Made by a program: the position numbers and the translations under genes
Notes under the pieces: generated by a model
Seen by the model: the letters and a program-made list of their open reading frames with translations, nothing else
Told to the model about the DNA's origin: nothing
Database searches by the model: none
In this document: positions 1 to 7,659 of the stretch, piece by piece
Position numbering within the stretch: the stretch's first letter is position 1
How the letters are laid out: every line of letters starts with the position of its first letter
Origin: Nitrospirota bacterium
GTDB taxonomy: Bacteria > Nitrospirota > Nitrospiria > Nitrospirales > Nitrospiraceae
Assembly (NCBI GenBank): GCA_005877535.1
Contig: VBOM01000172.1
Span: 1 to 7,659 of the forward strand
Length of the DNA: 7,659 nucleotides
Direction of reading: 5' to 3'

Positions 1-1
1 C

Positions 2-25
2 AGGATCCTTGGGAGAAGGGATCTT
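2..25 (+). other. Hairpin just upstream of uppS
   Basis: Bases 2-10 can pair with 17-25, giving nine pairs of which two are G-U, around the six-base loop GGGAGA at 11-16. A short TTTA follows. The position, between whatever lies upstream and uppS, would suit a weak terminator or a processing site for the upstream gene. The T-tract is too short for a confident intrinsic terminator. The pairing is seen directly; the role is a guess. Confidence 0.3.
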
Positions 26-48
26 TACCAAAAGCACACTACACACTA

Positions 49-833
<785 letters not shown>

Positions 834-834
<1 letters not shown>

Positions 835-1730
835 TGGTCGATCTAAATCTCCACAGGCAGGAATACAAAACAGTCGGCCAACAGCAGGCTGAACCAGCAC
901 CCACGACGGCGTCCCGATTTGATCCCCGGCGGATCTATACCGTTCTGGTCCTCGCTCCACTCGTCTATGCCATTATTCGCTACCTCCCACCCCTCGCATT
1001 TTCTGGCGGCGTGCTGCTGGCGGGAGCGCTCGCCCTCTTCGAATTCTACCGATTATGCTTCAACGACCGCAGCCACCCCTGGCAGATAGGGATCGGCCTG
1101 ACAGGATTCGCCGCCCTGATTCTCGGAACACACCGGCCGGACATCATCGTTCCAATCCTCCTGGCTACAGTAGTCTGCAGTATTTCGGTCCCACTCCTCA
1201 GTCGCTCGCCCCTCGAACAGAGCCTGAGGGATGGTGCCATGACCTTGTTCGGCGTGCTCTACCTGGGCCTCACACTCAGTACTCTTTCGATGACGAGGCT
1301 CCTGCCTCTAGGTGAATGGCTGATCTTTTTTCTTCTACTGGTGACCTGGGCATCCGATACCGGCGCCTACATTGTCGGCACACTGTACGGGCGCCATCGT
1401 CTGGCTCCCACGATCAGTCCAAAAAAGACTATCGAGGGCTTGGTGGGTGGCTTGATTGGTGCCATAATTGTCGGATACGCAGCTCGTTGGTGGTTTCTCC
1501 CTGAGTTGTCCGGTCTCGATTGTCTGATCTTGGCTATCCTGCTGACAATCACTGGTCTCTGGGGTGATCTGACCGAGTCGGCCATGAAACGTAGCGTCGG
1601 CATGAAGGATTCCGGCCGGATACTGCCGGGTCACGGGGGCATGCTCGACCGTCTGGATAGTCTCTTGTTCACCGCCCCCGTCTTCTACTACTATGTAACG
1701 CTGGCGAGCCGGCTACGAGTCATTGAGTGA
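834..1730 (+). CDS. cdsA: Phosphatidate cytidylyltransferase
   Basis: CdsA is a polytopic inner-membrane enzyme that converts phosphatidic acid and CTP to CDP-diacylglycerol, the branch-point precursor of bacterial phospholipids. The protein is strongly hydrophobic, with several membrane segments from about residue 35 onward. It carries the family signature at residues 249-275, reading SAMKRSVGMKDSGRILPGHG and then GMLDRLD, with the conserved K-R, K-D, H-G-G and D-R-x-D elements. An SDTGAY motif and SPKKTIEG lie upstream of it, also typical. I chose the GTG at 834, which shares its G with the uppS TAG stop (TAGTG) and gives 298 residues, close to the ~285 of E. coli. The only earlier in-frame candidate is a GTG at 735, which would overlap uppS by 100 nt and add a non-family N-terminus. 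No in-frame ATG exists until deep inside the domain. No strong Shine-Dalgarno site precedes 834, so translation is probably coupled to uppS. Confidence 0.93.
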
Positions 1731-1735
1731 AGGAG
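1730..1735 (+). promoter_or_regulatory. dxr ribosome-binding site overlapping cdsA stop
   Basis: AAGGAG begins on the last base of the cdsA TGA stop (1728-1730) and sits five bases before the ATG at 1741. This spacing favours the 1741 start of dxr over the in-frame ATG at 1723, which lies inside cdsA and before this site. Confidence 0.8.
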
Positions 1736-1740
1736 CCCCA

Positions 1741-2901
1741 ATGAAAACGATCGTCATCCTCGGATCGACTGGATCGATCGGCACCAGCACCTTGGATATC
1801 GTGGACTGGTTCCCTAATGAATTCCGCGTGACAGGACTGACTGCCGGCAGTAATGATGAAAAACTCGAGGACCAGATCCAACGGTTCAGGCCCCGCGTGG
1901 TGGCCCTATCGGATGCCTCCGCTGCCGCGAGGCTCCGGCAACGCTGTGCGGGTCTGCCTGTCGAAATTTTGGCTGGGCAAGAGGGCTTGATTCAGGTCGC
2001 CTCTGCGCCCGATGCTGATCTCGTCATCTCCGCCATCGTCGGGGGAGCCGGTCTCGTACCCACCCTTGCGGCAATCCGAAACGGAAAGCAAATTGCCTTG
2101 GCCAATAAAGAGCCGATGGTCATGGCGGGTAAACTGATGCAGGACGAGGCACGCCAGCATGGCGTTCGTATCTTCCCTGTCGATAGCGAGCACAGTGCGA
2201 TTTTCCAGTCGTTAGAAGGCCATCGCAAAGAGGATGTCCGCCGCCTGATCTTGACGGCGTCCGGAGGGGCCCTCTGGACCCTGGGCCGTGAAGAGCTGCA
2301 GAACGTAACACCAGAACGGGCACTCCAACATCCCAATTGGAAAATGGGCGCCAAAATTACGATTGATTCTGCCACCCTCATGAACAAAGGTCTCGAAGTC
2401 GTTGAAGCCCGATGGCTCTTCGACATCCCGCAATCCCAGATCGAGGTCATGATCCATCGGGAAAGCATCATTCATTCTCTGGTAGAATATCGGGATCGTT
2501 CAATGATGGCGCAATTGGGATTGCCGGATATGAGAACACCCATTTCCTATGCGATGAGATATCCAGGGCGTATGCCGCTGGATCTACCTTCGTTGGATCT
2601 GACTGAGATCGCGAAGTTGACGTTTTGCAAGCCTGATCACGACCGATTCCCCTGCTTGAGTCTGGGCTATGAATCCCTGCGGATCGGCGGTACGATGCCG
2701 GCCACAATGAATGCCGCAAATGAAATCGCTGTCGAGGCCTTCTTGAACGGGGGTATCCGGTTCACCAACATCGCGGAGATCATTCGCGGCACGATGGACG
2801 TCCACACCACCAAAGACATCGAGACATTGGAAGACGCGCTGGAAGCAGATCGCTGGGCCCGAGAGAAAGCCGAATCGTTGGTAGTGGCGTTGGCACGCTA
2901 A
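1741..2901 (+). CDS. dxr: 1-deoxy-D-xylulose 5-phosphate reductoisomerase
   Basis: Dxr (IspC) rearranges and reduces 1-deoxy-D-xylulose 5-phosphate to 2-C-methyl-D-erythritol 4-phosphate, the first committed step of the MEP isoprenoid pathway. It uses NADPH and a divalent metal in the cytosol. The 386 residues are close to the E. coli 398. The Rossmann motif GSTGSIG is at residues 8-14. The metal ligands are D148 and E150 (in PVDSEH) and E219 (in MNKGLEVVEA). Substrate-loop residues S174, H197, S210, N215 and K216 align with E. coli S186, H209, S222, N227 and K228. NAANEIAVEAFL near the C-terminus is also typical. Two local variants are visible. The usual NKES is NKEP at 122-125, and the flexible-loop motif usually written HPQS reads HRES at 239-242. 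All catalytic positions are intact, so I expect an active enzyme. Its product feeds the substrates of UppS two genes upstream. Confidence 0.97.
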   Translation: MKTIVILGSTGSIGTSTLDIVDWFPNEFRVTGLTAGSNDEKLEDQIQRFRPRVVALSDASAAARLRQRCAGLPVEILAGQEGLIQVASAPDADLVISAIVGGAGLVPTLAAIRNGKQIALANKEPMVMAGKLMQDEARQHGVRIFPVDSEHSAIFQSLEGHRKEDVRRLILTASGGALWTLGREELQNVTPERALQHPNWKMGAKITIDSATLMNKGLEVVEARWLFDIPQSQIEVMIHRESIIHSLVEYRDRSMMAQLGLPDMRTPISYAMRYPGRMPLDLPSLDLTEIAKLTFCKPDHDRFPCLSLGYESLRIGGTMPATMNAANEIAVEAFLNGGIRFTNIAEIIRGTMDVHTTKDIETLEDALEADRWAREKAESLVVALAR

Positions 2902-2910
2902 GTTTACACG

Positions 2911-2916
2911 AAGGAG
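2911..2916 (+). promoter_or_regulatory. rseP ribosome-binding site
   Basis: AAGGAG lies eight bases before a GTG at 2925 and fourteen before an ATG at 2931, in the same frame. The spacing supports GTG as the initiation codon of rseP, with ATG 2931 as a less likely alternative two codons later. Confidence 0.75.
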
Positions 2917-2924
2917 CATACACC

Positions 2925-4316
2925 GTGTTCATGGCATTTACCTGGTCCCCCGATACCGTCTGGTTGTTATTGCAGAAGGCATGGTGGTTCCTGGTCGTGC
3001 TGGGCGTGTTAGTCGCGTTCCATGAACTCGGGCATTTCTTGGCCGCTCGCTGGGTCGGCGTCAAGGTCCTCAAGTTTTCTCTTGGATTCGGACCAAAGCT
3101 CTTCGGCCGGACAATGGGTGAAACAGAATATTTGCTCTCGGCCATTCCGCTCGGTGGCTATGTGAAACTGTTCGGCGAAGATGAGACTGAGGCGACCACG
3201 CAGGAGGATCGTGCACGGTCGTTTGCCCACCAAGGATTGTGGGGTAAAGTCCTGATCGTCGCCGCGGGACCTGGGTTTAACTTCATTCTGGCTTATCTCA
3301 TTTTTGCGGGATGGCTCGCGACCGGAGCTCCGCTTTTTGTCCCAACGTTCCAAGATCTCACTCCAGATATCGAAGCGATGGTCCCCGGCTCCCCGGCCGA
3401 TACCGCAGGCATCCAAATCGGAGATCGTGTCAGCCGAGTCGACGGGCGCGACATTGCGACCAAAACAGAACTATTCGACGCTGTGGCGAAGAGCAACGGG
3501 CAGGCGCTGACGCTCGAGATCAAACGAGGAGATCAGGTCAAACCGCTGACGGTCACGCGCGCAATCGGCCACGGACCACAGGCCTCGGCACAAGAGCACG
3601 GATACTACCTGGGCGTCGAAGAAACACCGCCCCTCGTCACTTCAGTTATGCAAAGTTCTCCGGCGCCGAAGGCAGGGCTTCAAGCAGGGGACCATGTGGT
3701 CAAGATAGAGGGCCAGACGATCCATACGTGGTCCCAGATGACCGGTATCGTGAAAGAAAACCCCAACCGCCAGTTACAGGTGGAGGTCTTGCGGGAAGGG
3801 CAACGAGTTCCGCTTACCGTGACGCCCTCTGCTGAGAAGGCGATGGTCAACGGCCAGTCGGTCGAAGTCGGCAAGATCGGCATTTCAGGACCAGGCCGTT
3901 CGATCATGCGCTCCAGCACCCCACTGCTATCGCTCTATGACGGCTTAGGAGCCACGTGGGGGTGGACCGAACTGACCGCAATCGGCCTCTACAAGATGGT
4001 CGTGGGGGACATCTCCAGCAAAAACATCGGCGGCCCGCTGACGATCGCCAATATTTCAGGAGAAGCTGCCGCGCAGGGGGCCTCAAGTGTTGTCTTTCTC
4101 ATCGCCATTCTGAGCATCAATCTCGGTGTCCTCAACCTGCTCCCCATCCCCATTCTCGACGGAGGCCATCTGCTGTTTTTCCTGATTGAGGGCATCCTCC
4201 GAAAACCCCTCGGCGAACGCCAGAGAGAAATCGCGCAACAGGCTGGCCTCGTGCTATTAGTGGGCGTCATGATTTTTGCATTTTGGAATGACCTTGAACG
4301 GATCTTCTCTCGTTAG
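2925..4316 (+). CDS. rseP: RIP metalloprotease, site-2 protease family
   Basis: RseP is a zinc-dependent intramembrane protease that cleaves membrane-anchored anti-sigma factors and leftover signal peptides, releasing an envelope-stress response. The 463 residues resemble the ~450 of E. coli. The first membrane segment carries the zinc motif HELGH at residues 33-37. A second hydrophobic stretch follows the conserved AAGPGFNF. Two PDZ domains come next, at about 138-215 (with MVPGSPADTAGIQIGD) and about 232-302 (with QSSPAPKAGLQAGD). The C-terminal hydrophobic region holds the third zinc-site motif NLLPIPILDGGH at 404-415, with D412 as the expected ligand. All catalytic residues are present. 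The gene starts with GTG behind a good AAGGAG, 23 nt after dxr, and is very likely co-transcribed with it. No anti-sigma factor gene lies in the window, so the substrate here is unknown. Confidence 0.96.
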   Translation: MFMAFTWSPDTVWLLLQKAWWFLVVLGVLVAFHELGHFLAARWVGVKVLKFSLGFGPKLFGRTMGETEYLLSAIPLGGYVKLFGEDETEATTQEDRARSFAHQGLWGKVLIVAAGPGFNFILAYLIFAGWLATGAPLFVPTFQDLTPDIEAMVPGSPADTAGIQIGDRVSRVDGRDIATKTELFDAVAKSNGQALTLEIKRGDQVKPLTVTRAIGHGPQASAQEHGYYLGVEETPPLVTSVMQSSPAPKAGLQAGDHVVKIEGQTIHTWSQMTGIVKENPNRQLQVEVLREGQRVPLTVTPSAEKAMVNGQSVEVGKIGISGPGRSIMRSSTPLLSLYDGLGATWGWTELTAIGLYKMVVGDISSKNIGGPLTIANISGEAAAQGASSVVFLIAILSINLGVLNLLPIPILDGGHLLFFLIEGILRKPLGERQREIAQQAGLVLLVGVMIFAFWNDLERIFSR

Positions 4317-4566
4317 CAGGATGCTGAACCAGCTTACTTTCTCACCCCCCCACCCCCGGCGCGCCAAGACGCACCGTTTCCCACGCTTCATTCTCGGCTC
4401 ATCAAAATCCTCGCCGTCCCCTTCCTGGGACGAGCAACCCGGCAACTCGGGTCGGGCGGTTGAGAACCATTACACCTCCGGCTTTCTCTCGCATGCAACC
4501 TCTTCGGATGACTTATTTGAGCATCCTGGAAGACTCTCCTCCGTTAGATCGCTGCATTCATAGCCC
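4317..4566 (+). other. rseP–proS intergenic region, structured leader
   Basis: This 250-nt gap is the only sizeable non-coding stretch. It holds a C-rich tract (C7-A-C5, 4345-4357) running into the palindrome GGCGCGCC (4358-4365), then two adjacent hairpins (4415-4432 and 4437-4452). I see no convincing sigma-70 promoter: TTGAGC at 4517 and TTAGAT at 4544 are 21 bases apart, too wide. A reading frame crossing most of the gap (4276-4563) begins inside rseP, has no ribosome-binding site and resembles no family I know. The gap could carry the proS promoter or a leader, but the sequence alone does not decide this. Confidence 0.5.
4415..4452 (+). other. Two tandem hairpins in the proS leader
   Basis: CGTCCC (4415-4420) pairs with GGGACG (4427-4432) around a six-base loop. 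ACCCG (4437-4441) pairs with CGGGT (4448-4452) around another six-base loop. The second has competing partners: CCCG at 4438-4441 can instead pair with CGGG at 4453-4456, and CAACC at 4435-4439 with GGTTG at 4458-4462. There is no downstream T-run, so this is not a standard intrinsic terminator. It could be a processing or attenuation structure, or chance pairing in GC-rich DNA. Confidence 0.3.
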
Positions 4567-6408
4567 ATGCGGACCTCTCAAGTCTTAATCCCTACATTGC
4601 GAGAAGACCCGGGCGAAGCGGAAACCGTCAGCCATAAGCTCATGCTCCGAGCCGGTCTGATTCGCAAGGTGGCAGCCGGCATCTACACGTACCTCCCGCT
4701 CGGCCTCCGGGTCATCCGAAAAATAGAGCAGATCATTCGGGAGGAGATGAACCAGGCCGGCGCCCAAGAACTCCTCATGCCCATTGCCTCCCCCGCAGAA
4801 CTGTGGCAAGAAACCGGCCGGTGGAGTTTTTACGGCAAGGAGCTGCTGCGCTTTAAGGATCGCCATGAGCGCGAGTTCTGCTTAGGCCCCACCCATGAGG
4901 AAGTGATCACCGACCTGTTCAGGCGCGAAATCCGTTCCTATCGACAGATGCCGCTGAACTTCTATCAGATTCAAACAAAGTTTCGCGACGAAATACGCCC
5001 TCGCTTCGGACTCATGCGGGGACGCGAGTTCATCATGAAGGATGCCTATAGCTTTGACCAGGACGAAGCGAGCGCCAAGCTCAGCTATCAGAAGATGTAC
5101 GATACCTACCATCGTATTTTCACGCGCTGCGGCCTCACCTTCCGTGCGGTGGAAGCCGACACCGGCCTGATCGGCGGCAGCTCATCTCACGAGTTCATGG
5201 TGCTCGCCGATACGGGCGAGAACACCATTGTCTACAGTGACACCGGTACCTACGCCGCCAACGTCGAGCAGGCCGAAGTGCTTCCTCCTACTGACGTGGA
5301 CACCGAGACCCCGCGTCCGCTGCGCACCGTCCAGACGCCTCACTGCCGGACAGTCGAAGAAGTCACGAGATTCTTGAACGTCTCACCCACGCGCCTCGTA
5401 AAGACGCTCCTTTACTCGACAGGAAAAGACACGGTCGCCGTGTTGGTACGGGGAGACCACGAGGCGAATCAGGTAAAGATTCAACGACTCATGCGAGTGA
5501 CTGATCTTGAACTCACAACTCCCACTGTCGTCGAGCAAGTCACTGGCGCACCGGTAGGGTTTGCCGGTCCCGTTGGCCTGAAACACGTTCGAATTATTGC
5601 CGACCACGCTATTAAAGCTTTACGCAACGTGGTCGTCGGCGGCAATCAGATCGATACGCACTATGCCGATGCGAATTGGGATCGTGATTTTCAGGTCGAG
5701 CAGTTTGCCGATCTCCGTAGCGCCTGCGCAGGAGATCCGTCACCAAGAAAAGACGGGATATTGAAGGCGACGAAAGGCATCGAAGTCGGACATGTCTTTA
5801 TGCTCGGCACCAAATACAGCGAAACTATGAAGGCCTCCTTCCTAGACCTTCATGGCAAAGAGTGCCTCGCCGTTATGGGATGCTACGGCATCGGCGTGGG
5901 ACGCACTGCTGCCTCGGCGATCGAACAGTACCACGATGCAAAAGGCATTATCTGGCCCTTCCCAATCGCGCCATTCCACGTGCATCTCCTCCCGCTCACC
6001 CAATCAGCCCAGACATCCCAAGTCACGACACAGCTCTACAGCGAACTGCAGACAGCAGGGTTCGAGGTACTCTGGGATGACCGGGACGAACGAGCAGGCG
6101 TGAAGTTCAACGACGCGGACCTGATGGGAGCCCCCTTCCAAGTCGTCGTCGGAGATAAGGGCCTCGCCGAAGGAGTCGTGGAGGTCAAAACTTCAATCTC
6201 TGCCTCTAGGCACTTATGGTCACGTGGATTGTATTCACTCTTCATTGAGCATACGAATCCGGCAATGACCTTTGACGTCATGGCCAGGAGCCCATGTAAT
6301 GCAAGCCAAGCCTATCCCCCAAAATCTTCAGGAACTTCAACAGAAAGTGACATTTGCCGAGAACGTCAAGCGCATCACCGACCAGATCCATGCTGCCAAC
6401 GATCTTGA
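4567..6408 (+). CDS. proS: Proline--tRNA ligase with editing domain; aberrant C-terminus
   Basis: ProS attaches proline to tRNA-Pro in the cytosol. This is the bacterial type, a class II synthetase with an inserted domain that hydrolyses mischarged Ala-tRNA-Pro. Motif 1 spans about residues 38-72, LGPTHEE is at 106-112, motif 2 (starting [17 protein letters not shown]) is at about 139-164, and motif 3 has GIGVGRT at 441-447 with R446. The editing insertion runs from about 225 to 410. Its RLVKTLLY holds K279, the same number as the editing lysine of E. coli. The anticodon-binding domain starts near 470 and is recognisable to VEVK at 538-541. Beyond that the frame gives about 70 residues unlike the family, making 613 residues against a usual ~570 and overlapping the next gene by 110 nt. 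A one-base slip near 6187-6190 would instead end the protein at 6268 with 566 residues. The ATG at 4567 is the earliest possible, with an in-frame TAG at 4561. It matches the family N-terminus but has no visible Shine-Dalgarno site. Confidence 0.93.
   Translation: MRTSQVLIPTLREDPGEAETVSHKLMLRAGLIRKVAAGIYTYLPLGLRVIRKIEQIIREEMNQAGAQELLMPIASPAELWQETGRWSFYGKELLRFKDRHEREFCLGPTHEEVITDLFRREIRSYRQMPLNFYQIQTKFRDEIRPRFGLMRGREFIMKDAYSFDQDEASAKLSYQKMYDTYHRIFTRCGLTFRAVEADTGLIGGSSSHEFMVLADTGENTIVYSDTGTYAANVEQAEVLPPTDVDTETPRPLRTVQTPHCRTVEEVTRFLNVSPTRLVKTLLYSTGKDTVAVLVRGDHEANQVKIQRLMRVTDLELTTPTVVEQVTGAPVGFAGPVGLKHVRIIADHAIKALRNVVVGGNQIDTHYADANWDRDFQVEQFADLRSACAGDPSPRKDGILKATKGIEVGHVFMLGTKYSETMKASFLDLHGKECLAVMGCYGIGVGRTAASAIEQYHDAKGIIWPFPIAPFHVHLLPLTQSAQTSQVTTQLYSELQTAGFEVLWDDRDERAGVKFNDADLMGAPFQVVVGDKGLAEGVVEVKTSISASRHLWSRGLYSLFIEHTNPAMTFDVMARSPCNASQAYPPKSSGTSTESDICRERQAHHRPDPCCQRS
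6190..6408 (+). other. Atypical 3' tail of proS frame, possible frameshift
   Basis: After the conserved VEVK the annotated frame reads a serine-, arginine- and proline-rich tail with scattered cysteines. It has no resemblance to the ~24-residue end expected for this family. The part from 6299 onward is read in a different frame from the convincing downstream gene, so it is very likely not a selected protein sequence. In the +1-shifted frame the sequence after VEVK begins [13 protein letters not shown] and stops at TGA 6266-6268, 30 nt before the next gene. The AAAA at 6187-6190 is a natural slip or error point. Whether this is a sequencing error, a real mutation or genuine divergence cannot be told here. 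Confidence 0.45.
6286..6290 (+). promoter_or_regulatory. Ribosome-binding site of the GspE/PilB-like gene
   Basis: AGGAG lies eight bases before the ATG at 6299. An ATG at 6294 in another frame is followed at once by TAA (ATGTAATG, 6294-6301), so 6299 is the only useful start here. The site lies inside the extended proS frame, which argues that proS really ends earlier. Confidence 0.7.
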
Positions 6409-7659
6409 CCATATTCTCCTCGACCTGCGTAAAGATATTCTCAGCATCTTCGATGCCGAAGACCTCACAATCTTCGCGTTCGATTCTGAAAAGAAAGAGA
6501 TTTTCTCCAAAATCCCTCACATCGACAGCGTCGAGGAAATCCGCATTCCCATCACCGAACAAAGCCTGGCTGGATTCTGCGCAAAGTATCTCCGCCCAGT
6601 GAGCATCGCCGACGCCTATAACATCGCCGAGCTGCAAGGCGTTCATCCCTCACTCCTCCATGACACCTCCTACGACAAGCGGACTGGATTCAAGACGAAA
6701 CAGGTCCTGACCTATCCGATCGTGGCGGATAACAAGTATTTGATGGGCGTCTTCCAACTCCTCAATAAAAAGAGCGGAGCACGATTCACCAGAAAAGACG
6801 AAGAATCCGTCGCGGAGATTGCAAAGGCACTCGGCATCGCCTTTTTCAATCTCCGCAAGATCTCGAAGAAAAACCCAACCAAGTTCGATCGTCTGGTCAC
6901 GAACAACCGCATCACTCAGAGCGAATTGGACCAGGCGATTGCCGAGTCCCGGAAGGGCGTGTCGGACTTCGAGACCATCCTGATTGAAAGGTACAAGGTA
7001 CCGAAACTCGAAATCGGAAAGTCGCTCGCCCAGTTTCACAAATGCCCCTACATTGAGTACAGCGATCGGACGATTGTCGATATCGAACTCTTGAAAAACC
7101 TGAACGTCGACTACCTCAAGAAAAACCACTGGATGCCCCTAAAACGAGACCGGACCGCCATCGAAATCTTGACGGACGACCCGGGCGATCTCGACCGCGT
7201 GGCGGATATTAAGCGGACCTTCCCCGGCCTTAACATTCGCTTTGCAATCAGCCTCCGCCGTGATATCGCTCAGTTCCTCGGTTCCGCTACAGGACAGGGA
7301 GATAGCAGCAGCACGCGAAAGTTAGATGAAAATGTCTCTGACATTCTCGGCGAACTCGTCAGCGAAGCCCAAGAGGCGGCGGCGGAAGATGCTGGAGGCG
7401 GACTCGACGAAAACGACAATGCCATCGTACGGCTAGCCAATCAGATCATCGCCGATGCCTATCGACAAGGCGCCTCTGATATTCACGTCGAACCCTATGG
7501 CGAAAAGCGTGAAACGCTTGTCCGGTTCCGGGTCGACGGCGACTGTTTCGAATATATGAAAATTCCGCAAAGCTATCGGCGCGCCATCGTGTCGCGCCTG
7601 AAGATCATGGCCAGCCTCGACATCGCAGAACGGCGCAAGCCTCAGGACGGCAAGATCAA
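6299..7659 (+). CDS. GAF-domain GspE/PilB-type assembly ATPase (3' truncated by window)
   Basis: This is the N-terminal 453 residues of a type II secretion/type IV pilus assembly ATPase, a cytosolic hexameric motor that drives pseudopilin or pilin polymerisation. Residues about 17-187 look like a GAF domain, an α/β sensor fold that includes [20 protein letters not shown]. Residues about 195-327 resemble the GspE/MshE N-terminal domain (starting [20 protein letters not shown]). This is followed by a Ser/Gly- and acid-rich linker to about 374. From 375 the ATPase N-terminal subdomain begins, with ASDIHVEP and [10 protein letters not shown], and [13 protein letters not shown] at 441-453 is a family hallmark. 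The Walker A, Asp box and Walker B would lie beyond the edge. The frame is open to the last base. The start is set by AGGAG at 6286-6290. It begins 30 nt after a possible corrected proS end. No other pilus or secretion gene is visible, so whether it is a PilB or GspE and what the GAF domain senses are unknown. Confidence 0.9.
   Translation, partial: MQAKPIPQNLQELQQKVTFAENVKRITDQIHAANDLDHILLDLRKDILSIFDAEDLTIFAFDSEKKEIFSKIPHIDSVEEIRIPITEQSLAGFCAKYLRPVSIADAYNIAELQGVHPSLLHDTSYDKRTGFKTKQVLTYPIVADNKYLMGVFQLLNKKSGARFTRKDEESVAEIAKALGIAFFNLRKISKKNPTKFDRLVTNNRITQSELDQAIAESRKGVSDFETILIERYKVPKLEIGKSLAQFHKCPYIEYSDRTIVDIELLKNLNVDYLKKNHWMPLKRDRTAIEILTDDPGDLDRVADIKRTFPGLNIRFAISLRRDIAQFLGSATGQGDSSSTRKLDENVSDILGELVSEAQEAAAEDAGGGLDENDNAIVRLANQIIADAYRQGASDIHVEPYGEKRETLVRFRVDGDCFEYMKIPQSYRRAIVSRLKIMASLDIAERRKPQDGKI

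Noticed and set aside
1992..2471. A 159-codon minus-strand frame opposite dxr
   Set aside because: The + strand has every Dxr catalytic motif. The antisense protein has no recognisable features and is a composition artefact.
4517..4549. TTGAGC ... TTAGAT as a promoter for proS
   Set aside because: The spacer is 21 bases, too long for a sigma-70 promoter, and it would leave almost no leader before the ATG at 4567.
4276..4563. A 95-codon frame spanning the rseP end and most of the intergenic gap
   Set aside because: It starts inside rseP, has no ribosome-binding site, is low-complexity Ser/Pro/Arg-rich and resembles no known family.
6273..6280. Palindrome TGACGTCA before the GspE/PilB-like gene as an operator
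   Set aside because: It is a single 8-base palindrome with no adjacent promoter elements and no second copy seen. Chance occurrence is likely.
6278..7129. Two minus-strand frames of 122 and 159 codons opposite the GspE/PilB-like gene
   Set aside because: They are antisense shadows of a gene with clear domain motifs on the + strand.

Overview
The window looks like a conserved bacterial housekeeping cluster, with all genes on the + strand. The order is uppS – cdsA – dxr – rseP – proS, followed by the 5' part of a GAF-domain fused GspE/PilB-type ATPase that runs off the right edge. From general knowledge, this uppS-cdsA-dxr-rseP-proS order is the one seen in Bacillus subtilis (there followed by polC). 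In E. coli proS is elsewhere and dxr precedes uppS. The moderately high GC, the protein flavour and the GAF-fused assembly ATPase suggest a Gram-negative lineage such as Nitrospirota (Nitrospira-like). This taxonomic call is an inference and was not tested by any search.

Layout: bases 1-48 hold a short hairpin and the end of upstream sequence. uppS (49-834), cdsA (834-1730), dxr (1741-2901) and rseP (2925-4316) are tightly packed. uppS/cdsA share a base in a TAGTG stop-start overlap, and the dxr ribosome-binding site overlaps the cdsA stop codon. These features point to one transcript with translational coupling. A 250-nt gap (4317-4566) separates rseP from proS. It carries a C-rich tract and two adjacent hairpins but no convincing gene or promoter. 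proS (4567-6408) is a complete bacterial-type prolyl-tRNA synthetase with an editing insertion, but its last ~70 codons look like out-of-frame translation and overlap the next gene by 110 nt. The gspE/pilB-like gene starts at 6299 behind a good AGGAG site and is cut at 7659 just before its Walker A region.

Functionally the first four genes belong to envelope biogenesis. Dxr makes MEP for isoprenoids, UppS builds the undecaprenyl carrier lipid from them, CdsA makes CDP-diacylglycerol for phospholipids, and RseP is an intramembrane protease linked to envelope stress signalling. ProS charges tRNA-Pro. The last gene probably powers type IV pilus or type II secretion assembly, with a GAF domain as a possible sensory input.

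I found no wholly new system. The points most worth a second look are the abnormal proS C-terminus, the GAF–MshEN–ATPase architecture, and the structured leader before proS.
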